Of a stretch of 64,000 nucleotides of DNA, positions 1-7,869 are shown piece after piece. The notes beneath the pieces were generated by a model, which was given only the letters and a program-made list of their open reading frames with translations, did not search any database and was not told the origin of the DNA. The translations under genes and the position numbers were made by a program. The first letter of the stretch is position 1, and every line of letters starts with the position of its first letter. Source of the DNA: Lysobacterales bacterium (GTDB lineage Bacteria > Pseudomonadota > Gammaproteobacteria > Xanthomonadales > Xanthomonadaceae); the NCBI GenBank assembly GCA_016718605.1, contig JADKCY010000003.1, positions 1,302,001-1,366,000 on the forward strand, in the 5' to 3' direction.

Positions 1-80
1 GGTGGCATGGAAGCCTCGGAGCTCAATGGCGAGCGAGAGTTCGAGGAGGAAGAAAGACGCCTCAAGCGCCTGTTCGATCG
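1..80 (+). pseudogene. IS3-family orfA fragment (left edge of window)
   Basis: The frame beginning at base 1 reads GGMEASEL followed by an E/R/L-rich stretch ending EERRLKRLFD. This resembles the conserved C-terminal leucine-zipper part of IS407/IS51-type OrfA proteins (pattern GGM-SELKRLKELEEEN-RLKR). It is cut at base 80, where the terminal inverted repeat of another IS3 element starts, so only a remnant remains. The rest lies outside the window or is lost. The identification rests on about 26 residues and is moderate. Confidence 0.5.
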
Positions 81-84
81 GGTT

Positions 85-945
85 CTACCCCGAAACCACG
101 GACGGTTGTGAAAGGGTGGAAAACTTCAAATCCTGTCTGGCCGTTCTTCGCCGCATTCGGCGGTTGTGGCTCCGCTCGATATATTCGAACACATCCGCTC
201 TTGCCGCATCGAGTGTCGGGTACGTTGTGCGATAGACACGCTCGCGCTTGAGCAAGCCGAAGAACCCTTCACAGGCCGCATTGTCGCCGCAGTGGCCGAC
301 CGCGCTCATCGAGCACACCAGTTCGTTGGCCGCCAGGTAACGCTGGTAGTCGCCGCTCCGGAACTGGCTGCCGCGATCGTAATGCAGGATCACCGGGTCG
401 CTGCCCTGCCGCTGCCAGACCGCCATCTGCACGGCCCGGATCACCATCTGCCGATCCTGCCGGTGGTGCATCGACCAGCCCACGACCCGCTGGTCGAACA
501 GGTCAAGCACGACGCACAGATACAGTTTGCCTTCGCCGGTCTTGATCTCGGTGATGTCGGTTACCGATTTGGTTTGCGGCTCCAATGCGGTGAAGTCCCG
601 CTCCAGCAGGTTGCGAACGCCCGGAGGCGTCAGCGCCGGTCGGCCGCGTTGACCACGGCGCATGGGGCGCGGCCACCCCTGCAGGCCATGGGCCGCCATC
701 CGTCGTGCCACCCGGTTCAGACTGGTGCGCGCGCCTTCTTCGACCAGATCTTCGTGCATGCGACCGGCACCCAGGGTGCCCCGACTGTCCTCGTGCAGCT
801 CGCGAATCCGCCCGAGAAGACACTGGTTGTCACACGCCCGGACAGACGGCAACCGCTTGCGCCAGTCGTAGTAGCCGCTGGCCGACACCTTCAGGCAGCG
901 ACACATCAACCGAATCGGAAATTCATCGCGGCAACGTTCGATCAC
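85..945 (-). CDS. IS3-family transposase OrfB (DDE integrase domain)
   Basis: This is the catalytic half of the IS3 transposase, 286 codons from a GTG. It has an HTH_21-like N-terminus (residues about 40-100) and an rve integrase core. The DDE residues are visible as D130 (TDITE), D190 (HYDRGSQF) and E226 (ACEGFFGLLKRE). The frame stays open upstream of the GTG through the orfA slippery site. The natural product is therefore probably an OrfAB fusion made by -1 frameshifting, with free OrfB a minor form at most. No inactivating change is visible. Confidence 0.85.
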   Translation of the reverse strand: MIERCRDEFPIRLMCRCLKVSASGYYDWRKRLPSVRACDNQCLLGRIRELHEDSRGTLGAGRMHEDLVEEGARTSLNRVARRMAAHGLQGWPRPMRRGQRGRPALTPPGVRNLLERDFTALEPQTKSVTDITEIKTGEGKLYLCVVLDLFDQRVVGWSMHHRQDRQMVIRAVQMAVWQRQGSDPVILHYDRGSQFRSGDYQRYLAANELVCSMSAVGHCGDNAACEGFFGLLKRERVYRTTYPTLDAARADVFEYIERSHNRRMRRRTARQDLKFSTLSQPSVVSG

Positions 946-953
946 CTGATACC

Positions 954-1247
954 TCAGGATGACCCCTTGGCAAAGAACGTCGCCGCTTCTCGCAAAAAAT
1001 CCCGCTCCTTCTTCACCCGAGTCAGTTCGCGCTTGAGCTGCGCCAGCTCCTCGTCACGCGGCGTCCCGCTGCCGCCGAAGACCACCTTGCCGGGGCTTTG
1101 CGCTTCCCGCTTCCAGCGGGTCAGCAGGTTCTCCCGAATCCCCAACTCCCGCGCCACTTGAGCGCAACTGACGCCTGACTGCTTGGTCTGCTCAACGGCA
1201 CCGTGCTTGAACTCCGCACTGAACTTCCTTCGCTTCGACATAAACAC
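954..1247 (-). CDS. IS3-family transposase OrfA (HTH_Tnp_1)
   Basis: A 97-aa DNA-binding subunit. The N-terminal helix-turn-helix (KRRKFSAEFKHGAVEQ to GIRENLLTRWKRE, residues 4-50) is followed by a leucine-zipper-like helix (EELAQLKRELTRVKKERDFLREAA). It ends in FFAKGSS and a stop, 8 bases before the orfB GTG. The last third contains the T TTT TTG heptamer in the correct phase for -1 slippage into orfB. It binds the element's ends and lets OrfAB assemble on them. Confidence 0.85.
   Translation of the reverse strand: MFMSKRRKFSAEFKHGAVEQTKQSGVSCAQVARELGIRENLLTRWKREAQSPGKVVFGGSGTPRDEELAQLKRELTRVKKERDFLREAATFFAKGSS
993..999 (-). promoter_or_regulatory. Probable -1 ribosomal frameshift site in orfA
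   Basis: On the minus strand the codons GAT TTT TTG of orfA (D-F-L of KERDFLRE) form a canonical X XXY YYZ heptamer, T TTT TTG. After a -1 slip the reading continues ARSGDVLCQG... without a stop into orfB. IS3 elements make their transposase this way, more often on A-rich heptamers. Frame geometry was checked by hand; frameshifting itself is inferred. Confidence 0.6.
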
Positions 1248-1339
1248 TCCTTATGGCCTCGATCGGCCTTCTCGTCAGTGTCCGTGATATCGGGGTAGAA
1301 CCGACTCGCAAGCCACCTCGCTTCCGCAGCGTGACTGCT

Positions 1340-1469
1340 CATTGAGCCAGATGATCCCTCGTCGAAACCACACCGGATTCATCGCCATCGCTGCGCCCTC
1401 GCTTTCTGGAGAGCTCGGCTTCGGCCGCGTCCGTCTCAGGAAGCGAGACCTAGCTGACGGATCGCGCCG
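1340..1469 (-). repeat. IS1595-like 5' end, copy A (truncated)
   Basis: Read on the minus strand this stretch matches 2524-2645 on the plus strand. It has the block CGATCCGTCAGC, then GTCTC-N7-GAGAC, then a purine-rich stretch, then ATGGCGATGAATC. The first residues, MAMNPVWFRRG, resemble the start of IS1595-type transposases (M-N-x-V/I-Q-F-Q-x-G). Coding similarity fades before 1303, where the IS3 element abuts. It is best read as the left end of a decayed IS; family assignment is tentative. Confidence 0.45.
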
Positions 1470-1749
1470 GCAGGGAAGCACGTTGCAATGCATCATTACG
1501 CACCTGCCTGACGTAGGTCAAAGACGCCCTCAAGACATCAGCGTAGATTTGACTGCGACTAGTCTTCGAAGAGTCGCACTTCAAACAAGTCGTTGATCGC
1601 AACTGAGATATCGGCGAGACGCTCGTTCAATCCAATTCGCAACGATCACATTTTCGCATCGGAAATTGACATGAGAATAACTTTGAGAATGGGCATCGCT
1701 GAAGTCACTTTGGAACTCATGAAGGCGTAGAGTCATCACGGAGCAAATT
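1470..1749. other. No gene seen; AT-richer spacer
   Basis: No reading frame on either strand looks coding. The stretch from about 1600 to 1750 is visibly lower in GC than the rest of the window and leads into the small gene at 1750. Confidence 0.4.
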
Positions 1750-1968
1750 ATGAAGAATTCGTCGTTGGAGAAAGAGCACTATATTTTGGATCTTGTGATC
1801 AATACTGAAACTCTGCTGCGGCGACTGTCAGAAATTGATCCATACACCTCTTTTTCAGTTGCGCTTGGTTTGATCGAGACAGAGCACAATAGACTCCGCG
1901 ATCAGCTTCGTTCCGACTCGACGCAAGCGACAGTCGTCGCTGTACGTGGCGCACCACTGTTTGACTAG
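1750..1968 (+). CDS. Small hypothetical protein (72 aa)
   Basis: The ATG is preceded by GGAG at a 6-base spacing (cGGAGcaaattATG), which supports translation. The predicted protein is acidic-amphipathic and probably helical through residues 5-55 (EHYILDLVINTETLLRRLSEID ... ALGLIETEHNRLRDQL, interrupted by DPYTSFS). No signal peptide or known motif is seen. The low GC of the region suggests recent acquisition. A longer minus-strand frame (1799-2119) overlaps but has poorer composition. No function can be assigned. Confidence 0.4.
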   Translation: MKNSSLEKEHYILDLVINTETLLRRLSEIDPYTSFSVALGLIETEHNRLRDQLRSDSTQATVVAVRGAPLFD

Positions 1969-2523
1969 CAGGCTTTTGAGAAGGCGCCCAATCCTGTCCC
2001 GCGTATATAGCTTCATCAATGGTAACATTTCTCGTCCGGTAGGCATTTTGCACAATTCGACTTCTTCGAGACGCTGTTTCCCTCTGGTCGGCGATGGGTT
2101 CCATCATTTGCCGATACACAAGTCAGCGCTACGCACCCACAAGCCGACGACTGATGCTTAACTGCGGCCACCGCATTGAGTGCATCGGCCGGCGAACTGG
2201 CACACGTCGATTCCGGGGGGCACCACCTTGCGAGATGACTTCATGCACGAATTGACAGATCCATATTAGCGGGCGAGCAGCCAGATGTGCACGACCGCCT
2301 CTACAACGAAAAAGGACCAACAAACAAGCGGAAGTGATCAGGCATCTGCGGGCTCGCAAACTTCGGGAAATCAGGTCGGAATTGCCAGTAGCCTCATAGC
2401 TGCGGGACCAAAGGAACCCGCAGAACGCCCAAGAGACACCTTCATCCAAGTCTTCACGGAGCGAGAGATCTGAGCAAATCATTGGGCAGTTCTTGCAAAG
2501 GTAAGCAGCGATTTTTCTGATTC
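1969..2523. other. No confident gene
   Basis: Only short or low-quality frames occur on both strands (the longest, about 117 codons on the minus strand at 2129-2482, has no recognisable motif or good ribosome site). The stretch separates the small 1750 gene from the second IS1595-like end and probably consists of decayed accessory DNA. Confidence 0.35.
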
Positions 2524-2645
2524 GCGCGATCCGTCAGCCGAGTCTCTGCTGCTGAGACGAGCGCGTCGGATGCTTGGTCCTCCAGCAAGCGGAGGATGCG
2601 GCGATGGCGATGAATCGGGTGCAGTTTCAGCGGGGAATGTCTTGG
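2524..2645 (+). repeat. IS1595-like 5' end, copy B (inverted relative to copy A)
   Basis: This copy contains CGATCCGTCAGCC, GTCTCTGCTGCTGAGAC and ATGGCGATGAATC in the same order as copy A but on the plus strand. The start reads MAMNRVQFQRGMS, close to IS1595-type transposase N-termini. The frame then loses similarity, so the transposase body is absent. Copies A and B point away from each other and bracket about 1.05 kb. Confidence 0.45.
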
Positions 2646-3102
2646 CGCGACGTGCCGTCGCGGTTCAGTTCGCCTTGGGTCGCGCTGGTGTGGCGGATGG
2701 TCACGTTGCCGTCAGGACTCGGCACGACTGTATTGGGACGATAGGCGCGGGAGGGGCACGGGCCTCCTCTCGATTCGAGTAGCTGCGCGGTGTAGGTGGC
2801 CAAAATACCGTCCTCGTGCAGAGTCTCGAGACTGCTTTGAATGGTGTTCCCGGTGGTCAGCAACCAATAAGGCTGGCCGGTTGGGGTGTAGGCATACATC
2901 GAGATGACTTGCAGGCCGGGCAGTCCATCGAGTTCCAAGTCGCCCATGAACCAGCCGAGCCCGAACGGTCAGGGTCGAACCAGGCGCTCTGGCGGTAGGG
3001 CATGGGCTGCCAGCGTGGATCGAGACCGTCTGGCGTTGACGTTTGCGCGTTGCTAACGGTGGCTGCGCCGAAAAGGGCCAGAGCCCACCACACTGATTTC
3101 AT
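2627..3102 (-). pseudogene. Secreted protein gene broken by a 1-base frameshift
   Basis: The 5' part (from 3102) encodes a signal peptide, MKSVWWALALFGAATVSNAQ, then PDGLDPRWQPMPYRQSAWFDPDRSGS. The reading then leaves frame near 2950. In the other frame it resumes as FMGDLELDGLPGLQVISMYAYTPTGQPYWLL and runs to a stop at 2627. One lost G in the GGCTCG(G)GCTGG stretch would restore SGSGWFMGD. The W-F-D-P-x-x-S-G-x-G...GQPYWL pattern is the same small beta-rich domain that ends the M23 peptidase at 41256. A sequencing error cannot be excluded. Confidence 0.65.
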
Positions 3103-3161
3103 GACGTTGTCCTCTTTGTTTTCTTGACGTTACACCGTGCCATGACGAAGGCAAGTTATCG

Positions 3162-4007
3162 CTATTGGCAACACAACAAGTGCGTTCGCAAGCTTGGCGA
3201 CGGGGTTCCTGGGATCGCGTACGCATCATTTCGGATCGCCGCGGCAGGGATAGTCACCGCGTTGATGCTGCAATATCGCGTGCTCGAGTTGTAGATAACC
3301 TCATGCGTCGCGGTCGCACAGGTAAATTGGTACACCGAGCGGTCATTGATGCGTAGGTCTTGAATGGTCAGGATGTTCTCAAGATCCTCCCGCCAGACTT
3401 CCGCAGCCTTTGAATTCAACGCCGTCCCGTTGGTGCATTGCGACGCGATGGACGCACTGCTTGGGCGCGTTTCTGTGGCCGTACTAAACCCGATGGTGAT
3501 GCCGCGTGGTGTCTGCATGAAGGTATATGAGCCCGTCGCACCGCACGCGGCAACATTGGCCTCGGGTGTGACACCGCCATCGCACTGTGGACCCACATAG
3601 CTCGTGGACCCGCTGGTACAGGTTTGCCGACCACCCAAGGCTCCCAAACAGGCCATTTCGTGCACGCCTTTGAAGAAGCAGGTGCCTGAGAACCCAGCGT
3701 CACCGTCGTCATCCCCACCATCCCCGCCATCCGACTCCAGTTCCGGAAAGCCCTTCAGCACGATCGCGGTCGGCTGGGTGACGCCGCTGGCACCGACATA
3801 GGCCGAGACATTGATGGTGAAACCGCTGAAGCCACCGCGCGCTGTGGTTTCCCCTTGCCGGATGATGCCGGTCGGGATCTGGTAGTGCTTGGAAATCTCA
3901 CTGGCCACGTGGCCTTTCAGCGTGGTCAGGCTGTAGGTCGTGGTGTTGTAGCCGGTCTTGGTGATTGGGCCGGGCATCGCGGTGCCGGTGACGAAGCATG
4001 GCGCCGG
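3162..4007 (-). pseudogene. Cysteine-rich hypothetical gene truncated by IS21 insertion
   Basis: Reading left from 4007, the frame encodes PCFVTGTAMPGPITKTGYN, then about 260 residues rich in Gly, Ser, Thr and paired Cys (GTCFFKGVHEMACLGALGG, YVGPQCDGG, an acidic DGGDGGDDDGD linker), ending LRTHLLCCQ. This composition suggests an exported, disulfide-bonded protein of unknown family. The IS21 element entered at the CGCCGG target. Rejoining the flanks meets an in-frame TGA seven codons beyond, so the 5' end with start and signal peptide was already missing or lies elsewhere. Confidence 0.5.
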
Positions 4008-4025
4008 TGCAGATTCCGCCCATGA

Positions 4026-4078
4026 GAAGCCACCGTTCCGACGGATGGGAAGCCAGCGTTCCGGGCGATGGGAAGCCA
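4026..4078. repeat. IS21 left terminal repeats (three, 23-bp phased)
   Basis: GAAGCCA occurs at 4026, 4049 and 4072, exactly 23 bp apart, each within a longer GGAAC/GGAAT-containing unit. These are the inverse of the repeats at the other end of the element. In IS21 such repeats are the binding sites for IstA. Confidence 0.8.
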
Positions 4079-4110
4079 GTGCGGTCATCGGTTGAGATGG
4101 CGAGGCGAGT

Positions 4111-4863
4111 TTAGGGTTTCTGGTTGTCGCTGTCCTCTGCGGGCGGGGCGGCTTGGGCGCGTTTGCGCATGGATTCGCCCTTGAGTTCGACCAGTTCGGC
4201 GCCGTGGACGAGGCGATCGAGGATGGCGTCAGCGAGGGTCGGGTCGTGGAACTGGGCATGCCAGAGCTTGAGCGGCAGCTGGCTGGTCAGCAGCAGGCTG
4301 CCGCGCTGGTGGCGGTCTTCGAGCAGTTCCAGCAGCAGCGGTTGCAGGCTCGGGCTGAGCGGGACCAGGCCAAAGTCGTCGAGGATGACGAGATCGATGC
4401 GACTGAGCGTTTTCAGCCAGTGACTGGTGCGACTTTGTGCCTGCAGGCTGGCCAGTTCGTCGCCCAGTCGCGGCAACCGCAGGTAGCGTACGGAGCGCTT
4501 GTGCTCGATTACTGCTTTGGCCAGCGCGCAGGCCAGATAACTCTTGCCGACACCGGTCGGTCCGACCAGCAACAGATGCCGATGTTGTTGCAGCCAGTTC
4601 AAACTGAGCAACTGGTTCCAGCGTGCTTTGCCGAGCCCACGCGGGGTGCGCAGATCAACATCGGCCGGGTGCGCGATTTGGCCGAGTCGGGCCAGTCTGA
4701 GCCGCCGGGCCTGTGCAGTGCTGTCGCGTTGCAGCGACTCGGCATCGAGCAGTAGAGCCAGGGCTTCAAACACATCTTCGTTGAATGGCAGCCGAGCCAG
4801 GGCATCGGCGGCGCCGCGCAATCCCAGCTTGGCGAGTTGCTGCATCACGGGCTCATGCAGCAT
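4111..4863 (-). CDS. istB: IS21-family helper ATPase IstB
   Basis: A 250-aa AAA+ ATPase that assembles on DNA and, with IstA, selects the target and activates strand transfer. An IstB N-terminal domain (LHEPVMQQLAKLGLRG) precedes Walker A (LLVGPTGVGKSYLACALA, residues about 100-117), Walker B (IDLVILDDFGL, about 155-165) and the sensor region (LLTSQLP). Length is normal. The ATG overlaps the end of istA (AACCATGCTGCATGA), indicating translational coupling. The gene itself shows no damage. Confidence 0.92.
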   Translation of the reverse strand: MLHEPVMQQLAKLGLRGAADALARLPFNEDVFEALALLLDAESLQRDSTAQARRLRLARLGQIAHPADVDLRTPRGLGKARWNQLLSLNWLQQHRHLLLVGPTGVGKSYLACALAKAVIEHKRSVRYLRLPRLGDELASLQAQSRTSHWLKTLSRIDLVILDDFGLVPLSPSLQPLLLELLEDRHQRGSLLLTSQLPLKLWHAQFHDPTLADAILDRLVHGAELVELKGESMRKRAQAAPPAEDSDNQKP

Positions 4864-6389
4864 GGTTCACCTCGCCGGTGTGGCCGTAGTAGTCGCCGCC
4901 GCGAACATGCTCGTGTGCGGCCGGTGGCAGAGGCAGTGGAACCTGGTGTTCGTGATGGATAAGTAAGCGCTTCACTGCGTGGTAGCCAATCGCGTTCAAC
5001 GCTAGGGCGCGCGCAGGCCGAATTCAATGCCTCCTTGCCGTGATCGCGGGCCAAGCCGATGATGCCTTGGGCGCTGCGAATTGCTTGCTCCGGATGCCGG
5101 CGCCGGGCGAACAGTGCATCGACCAGCGCGGCAGTCGGCGCACCGATCGCCGCCGCTCGCCGCTCGATTTGAGGGTCATGCTGCGCCTGGTGATGGGCGG
5201 GCCGATGGGCTGGGTCGGTGACAAAGCGCTGGCTGGCGGGCCCTCGCCGGTGTAGCGCCAAGCGGCGACTTCCGCGCAAGATCTCGACATGCTGAAGCGT
5301 GACTCGCACCTCGACCGTTTGGCCGACGTGTTGATATGGCACGCTGTAGTATTGCCGCTGCAGATCGACGTGATAGTCGCGCGCCACTTTGCGGATGAAG
5401 TAGCTCGGCATTTCGAAGCGGGTGTGAGGCAGCGGCAGCAACTGTGCGCGCTCTTCCAGCAGCAAGCTAGCACGCGATCCGGCACGCTTCTGGAACGGCG
5501 TGACGTTGAGCGTCGTCAGCGACGACTGTAACCATGTGTTCAGTTCTGTCAGCGAACCGAACACGCGATCACGGGCCGCGGCGAGAATGCGCATCTCGAC
5601 GATCTTGACAGCGCCCTCAACCGCCCCTTTATCACGCGGTTTGCGCACCCGTGCCGGCACGATGGTGATCCCGTAGTGCGCGGCGAAATCGGCGTAGGCG
5701 CGGGTCAGGGTCGGCTCGAAGCGATCGGCCTTGGATACCAGCGCCCGTGGATTGTCCGGTACGCCGACCTTGGGCACACCGCCAAACGCCACGAATGCCC
5801 GGTGCTGTCCATCCAGCCAGCTCGCAGCGGTTTGGTCGACATAGCCATGCGCAAAGATGGCGTTGGAAAATCCCAATGCGGCGACAAAGATTTGCGCCGA
5901 ACGATCCATTTCGCCATCCCGATAGCGCAACGTCATGCCGGCAAAGTCAAAGTAGGCACGCTCGCCAGGGACCGGGTCGTGCCGGTAAACCACATCCTGA
6001 TCGGCCTGATAGATCGCCAGCTCAGCACAAAACACGCTGTAACCAATACCCTCCGGATGGCGCTCTCGGTACTCGCTCCACAGTAACCGCCGGGTCACGC
6101 CTTTGCGTGCCAACTGGGCCACCACCTCGGCCCACACCGGCCGCTCGCAGGATTTGACCTTGCCACTGCCGGCGGGCCGGCCATACAGCCGGTGTTCCAG
6201 CACTTCGTCGCTCAACGCGGGGTCCGGTGGCCAGCTCAGCCCCGAGGCCGCAAACCGCGCCAACACCCGCTCCACGGTGGAGCGCACCACCCCCAGGCTG
6301 CGCGCAATCAGCCGTTGGCTCAGGCCCATTTCAAAATGCAGCCGCAATAACTCTCGGATCTGTCGCATAGGAATTCTCGATTGAGACAA
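4853..6389 (-). pseudogene. istA: IS21-family transposase IstA with a frameshift near the C-terminus
   Basis: The start is probably TTG at 6389 (GAGG five bases upstream), reading LSQSRIPMRQIRELLRLHFEMGLSQ with an HTH, or ATG at 6368. The integrase core shows the IS21 acidic residues in YFDFAGM, GVPDNPRALV and KGAVEGAVKIVEMRIL. The frame breaks in a GC run at 5006-5014. There SACARP continues into junk to 4845, while the other frame gives ALALNAIGYHAVKRLL...HVRGGDYYGHTGEVNHAA and a stop at 4853 overlapping istB, exactly as expected of IstA. A GC dinucleotide seems to be missing. Either the copy is dead, or the base call is wrong. Confidence 0.85.
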
Positions 6390-6445
6390 GGGAACCTCGC
6401 CGGCCAAAAGCCAACGAGGATGACCCACCTCAACCGTTCCCGCAC

Positions 6446-6556
6446 TGGCTTCCCATGCCCCGGAATCCCCGCGCCGCCACTGGCTTCACATGCACCGGAA
6501 CACTGGCTTCACATGGTTCGGATTCGTGGCTTCACATGCCCCGGAATGCTGGCTTC
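6446..6556. repeat. IS21 right terminal repeats (five)
   Basis: TGGCTTC occurs at 6446, 6481, 6504, 6527 and 6550. The last four are spaced exactly 23 bp and each is followed by CCGGAA or a variant. They mirror the left-end repeats in inverse orientation and are the likely IstA binding array. Confidence 0.8.
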
Positions 6557-6601
6557 TCTTGGGCCGGAATCTCCACGCCGGGCAATGGAATTCTCTTGAT
6601 G

Positions 6602-6620
6602 GATCTCATCTGGTGAGATC
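6602..6620. promoter_or_regulatory. Palindrome GATCTCA-N5-TGAGATC
   Basis: A perfect inverted repeat with 7-base arms and the 5-base spacer TCTGG, 51 bases before the ATG at 6672. The TCTCA-N5-TGAGA core recurs at 12434 and 13630, and with one mismatch at 1434 and 2543. It is more likely an operator or activator site than a terminator, since no T-run follows. The binding protein is unknown. Confidence 0.5.
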
Positions 6621-6671
6621 AACGCGGTTCACGCTCTCCCTTCCTCATTCAGCGTCAGAAGGAGATCGACC

Positions 6672-7034
6672 ATGAGCACCGCAGAGGAACGCAACCGCGC
6701 GCTCATTTGGGCTGGCGGATTTCTGATCGAGATTGCCCGTGACCGACGCCTGCCTATTGCGCTCAGGCAGCGCGCGGTCTCGATCGCTCGGCACTTTCCT
6801 ACCGCTGAACTCGTCGCCGGATCGAGTCGCTTCCTGACTTCGCTCGAGGGGATGGAACCCCCAGCTGACACCCGTTTCGATTCGACATGGCTGCAAGGTC
6901 TCGAGCATGGCCCCCTCACGGAGTTGACGCGCCTTGCATGGCCAACAGATCCCGAGGACCAAGCGACGAACCAGAGCGAGACTGAGCCGAGCGCCAGCGC
7001 CGTCGAATCTCCAATGGATCTGCAGCCACGATGA
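6672..7034 (+). CDS. BPSL0761-family protein (unknown function)
   Basis: A 120-aa protein with a strong ribosome site (AAGGAG, spacing 7-8). The N-terminal 50 residues (STAEERNRALIWAGGFLIEIARDRRLPIALRQRAVSIARHFPT) match the pattern I associate with the BPSL0761 family: M-T/S-x-x-E-R-x-R-A-L, then a helix and R-x-x-A-x-x-L/I-x-R-H-F/Y-P. The C-terminal half is low-complexity and acidic (SETEPSASAVESPMD). No catalytic motif is visible. Such genes sit in accessory regions as small solitary ORFs. The upstream palindrome at 6602 is a plausible regulatory site. Confidence 0.7.
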   Translation: MSTAEERNRALIWAGGFLIEIARDRRLPIALRQRAVSIARHFPTAELVAGSSRFLTSLEGMEPPADTRFDSTWLQGLEHGPLTELTRLAWPTDPEDQATNQSETEPSASAVESPMDLQPR

Positions 7035-7253
7035 CCGAGCGACCATTGCGACGTACGGGGCGGGGCTGAGGCCAGATGCAAGATTTCGCGTCGCCCGCGC
7101 ATGGTACTCAGCACATGCATCGGGGGGACGCCGGACATCGTGGCCGGGGCCGTTCTCAGCACAAGAGACTGACCACGCCTATCCTGCGGCGTCTTGGGAG
7201 CGGCTGCCTCCGAGCCGTCACGATCGTTTCGCTTCATTCGCCAAGGTGTCCTC

Positions 7254-7802
7254 ATGCAAGAAGAACCCCTGCCACTTCGGATGACCATCCAAGCCGTCGC
7301 CTTTGCCGCCGGAAAACACCGACATCAGCGCCGCAAGGATGCCGATGCCTCGCCTTACATCAACCATCCCATCGCCTTGGCCGAGGTCCTGTCCGTAGAG
7401 GCCAACATCAGCGATGCCACCGTGCTGTGTGCCGCCCTTTTGCATGACACGATCGAGGACACGGAGACGACGGTAGACGAGCTGCGTGACCTGTTTGGCG
7501 ATGCCGTCACCGCGATTGTCGTGGCGGTATCGGATGACAAGTCCTTGCCAAAGGAGACCCGAAAGGCATTGCAGATCGCCCACGCCGCCGCGCTATCCCA
7601 TCCAGCCAAACTGGTGAAGCTCGCCGACAAGATCTGCAACCTGAGAGATCTGCTCAATGCACCCCCAGCCGACTGGACGGCAGAGCGCAAACTTGCCTAT
7701 TTTCAGTGGGCCGAAGCGGTCGTCGCAGGATTGCGCGGCACCCATGCCGGCTTGGAAGCCATCCTCGACGACTTGCTGGCGCGTGCCGATCGCCTGCGCT
7801 AG
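7254..7802 (+). CDS. MESH1-like small (p)ppGpp hydrolase, HD domain
   Basis: A single-domain HD phosphohydrolase of about 182 aa, the length of MESH1/SAH enzymes, which remove pyrophosphate from (p)ppGpp (some also act on NADPH). Visible hallmarks are FAAGKHRHQRRKD, PYINHPIALA, the HD motif ALLHDTIEDT, the basic VSDDKSLPKETRK segment and the KLVKLADKICNLRDL helix with the second metal Asp. There is no synthetase, TGS or ACT domain. The start is placed at 7254 (AAGGTG upstream), giving MQEEPLPLRMTIQAVAFAAG. An in-frame upstream ATG at 7194 has worse context. Confidence 0.85.
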   Translation: MQEEPLPLRMTIQAVAFAAGKHRHQRRKDADASPYINHPIALAEVLSVEANISDATVLCAALLHDTIEDTETTVDELRDLFGDAVTAIVVAVSDDKSLPKETRKALQIAHAAALSHPAKLVKLADKICNLRDLLNAPPADWTAERKLAYFQWAEAVVAGLRGTHAGLEAILDDLLARADRLR

Positions 7803-7869
7803 CCGCGCCGCTTGCGCTGAAGCCTGCGCCGACGGCAACACCCAGACAAATGCGGTAACGGATGGACTC

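Larger units (their letters stand above)
81..1302 (-). mobile_element. IS3-family insertion sequence, apparently complete
   Basis: The ends are matching inverted repeats: GGTTCTACCCCGAAACCACG at 81 and, on the other strand, GGTTCTACCCCGATATCACG from 1302. The 1222-bp length and the orfA/orfB pair in -1 relationship fit the IS3 family. The flanks (orfA fragment on the left, IS1595-like fragment on the right) share no obvious 3-4 bp duplication, so later rearrangement is possible. A 3' relic of the same element lies at 30040-30222. Confidence 0.85.
4008..6575 (-). mobile_element. IS21-family insertion sequence with 6-bp target duplication
   Basis: The element is 2568 bp. It begins TGCAGATTCC at 4008 and ends GGAATCTCCA at 6575, so the tips are inverted repeats with the 5'-TG...CA-3' ends typical of IS21. 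CGCCGG immediately precedes (4002-4007) and follows (6576-6581) it, a 6-bp target duplication. Inside are istA and istB in the usual overlapping order plus multiple terminal repeats. The clean duplication implies a fairly recent insertion. It landed in the cysteine-rich gene whose 3' part is at 3162-4007. Confidence 0.92.

Noticed and set aside
166..1161. A 331-codon frame opposite the IS3 transposase
   Set aside because: It is a shadow of orfA/orfB on the other strand, His/Ala/Pro-rich with no ribosome site or motif.
2150..2220. Possible attC-like integron site (GCTTAAC...)
   Set aside because: No matching inverse core site or integrase was found, and the neighbouring frames are not cassette-like.
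4153..4755. A 200-codon frame opposite istB
   Set aside because: It lies entirely over istB codons and has shadow-like composition.
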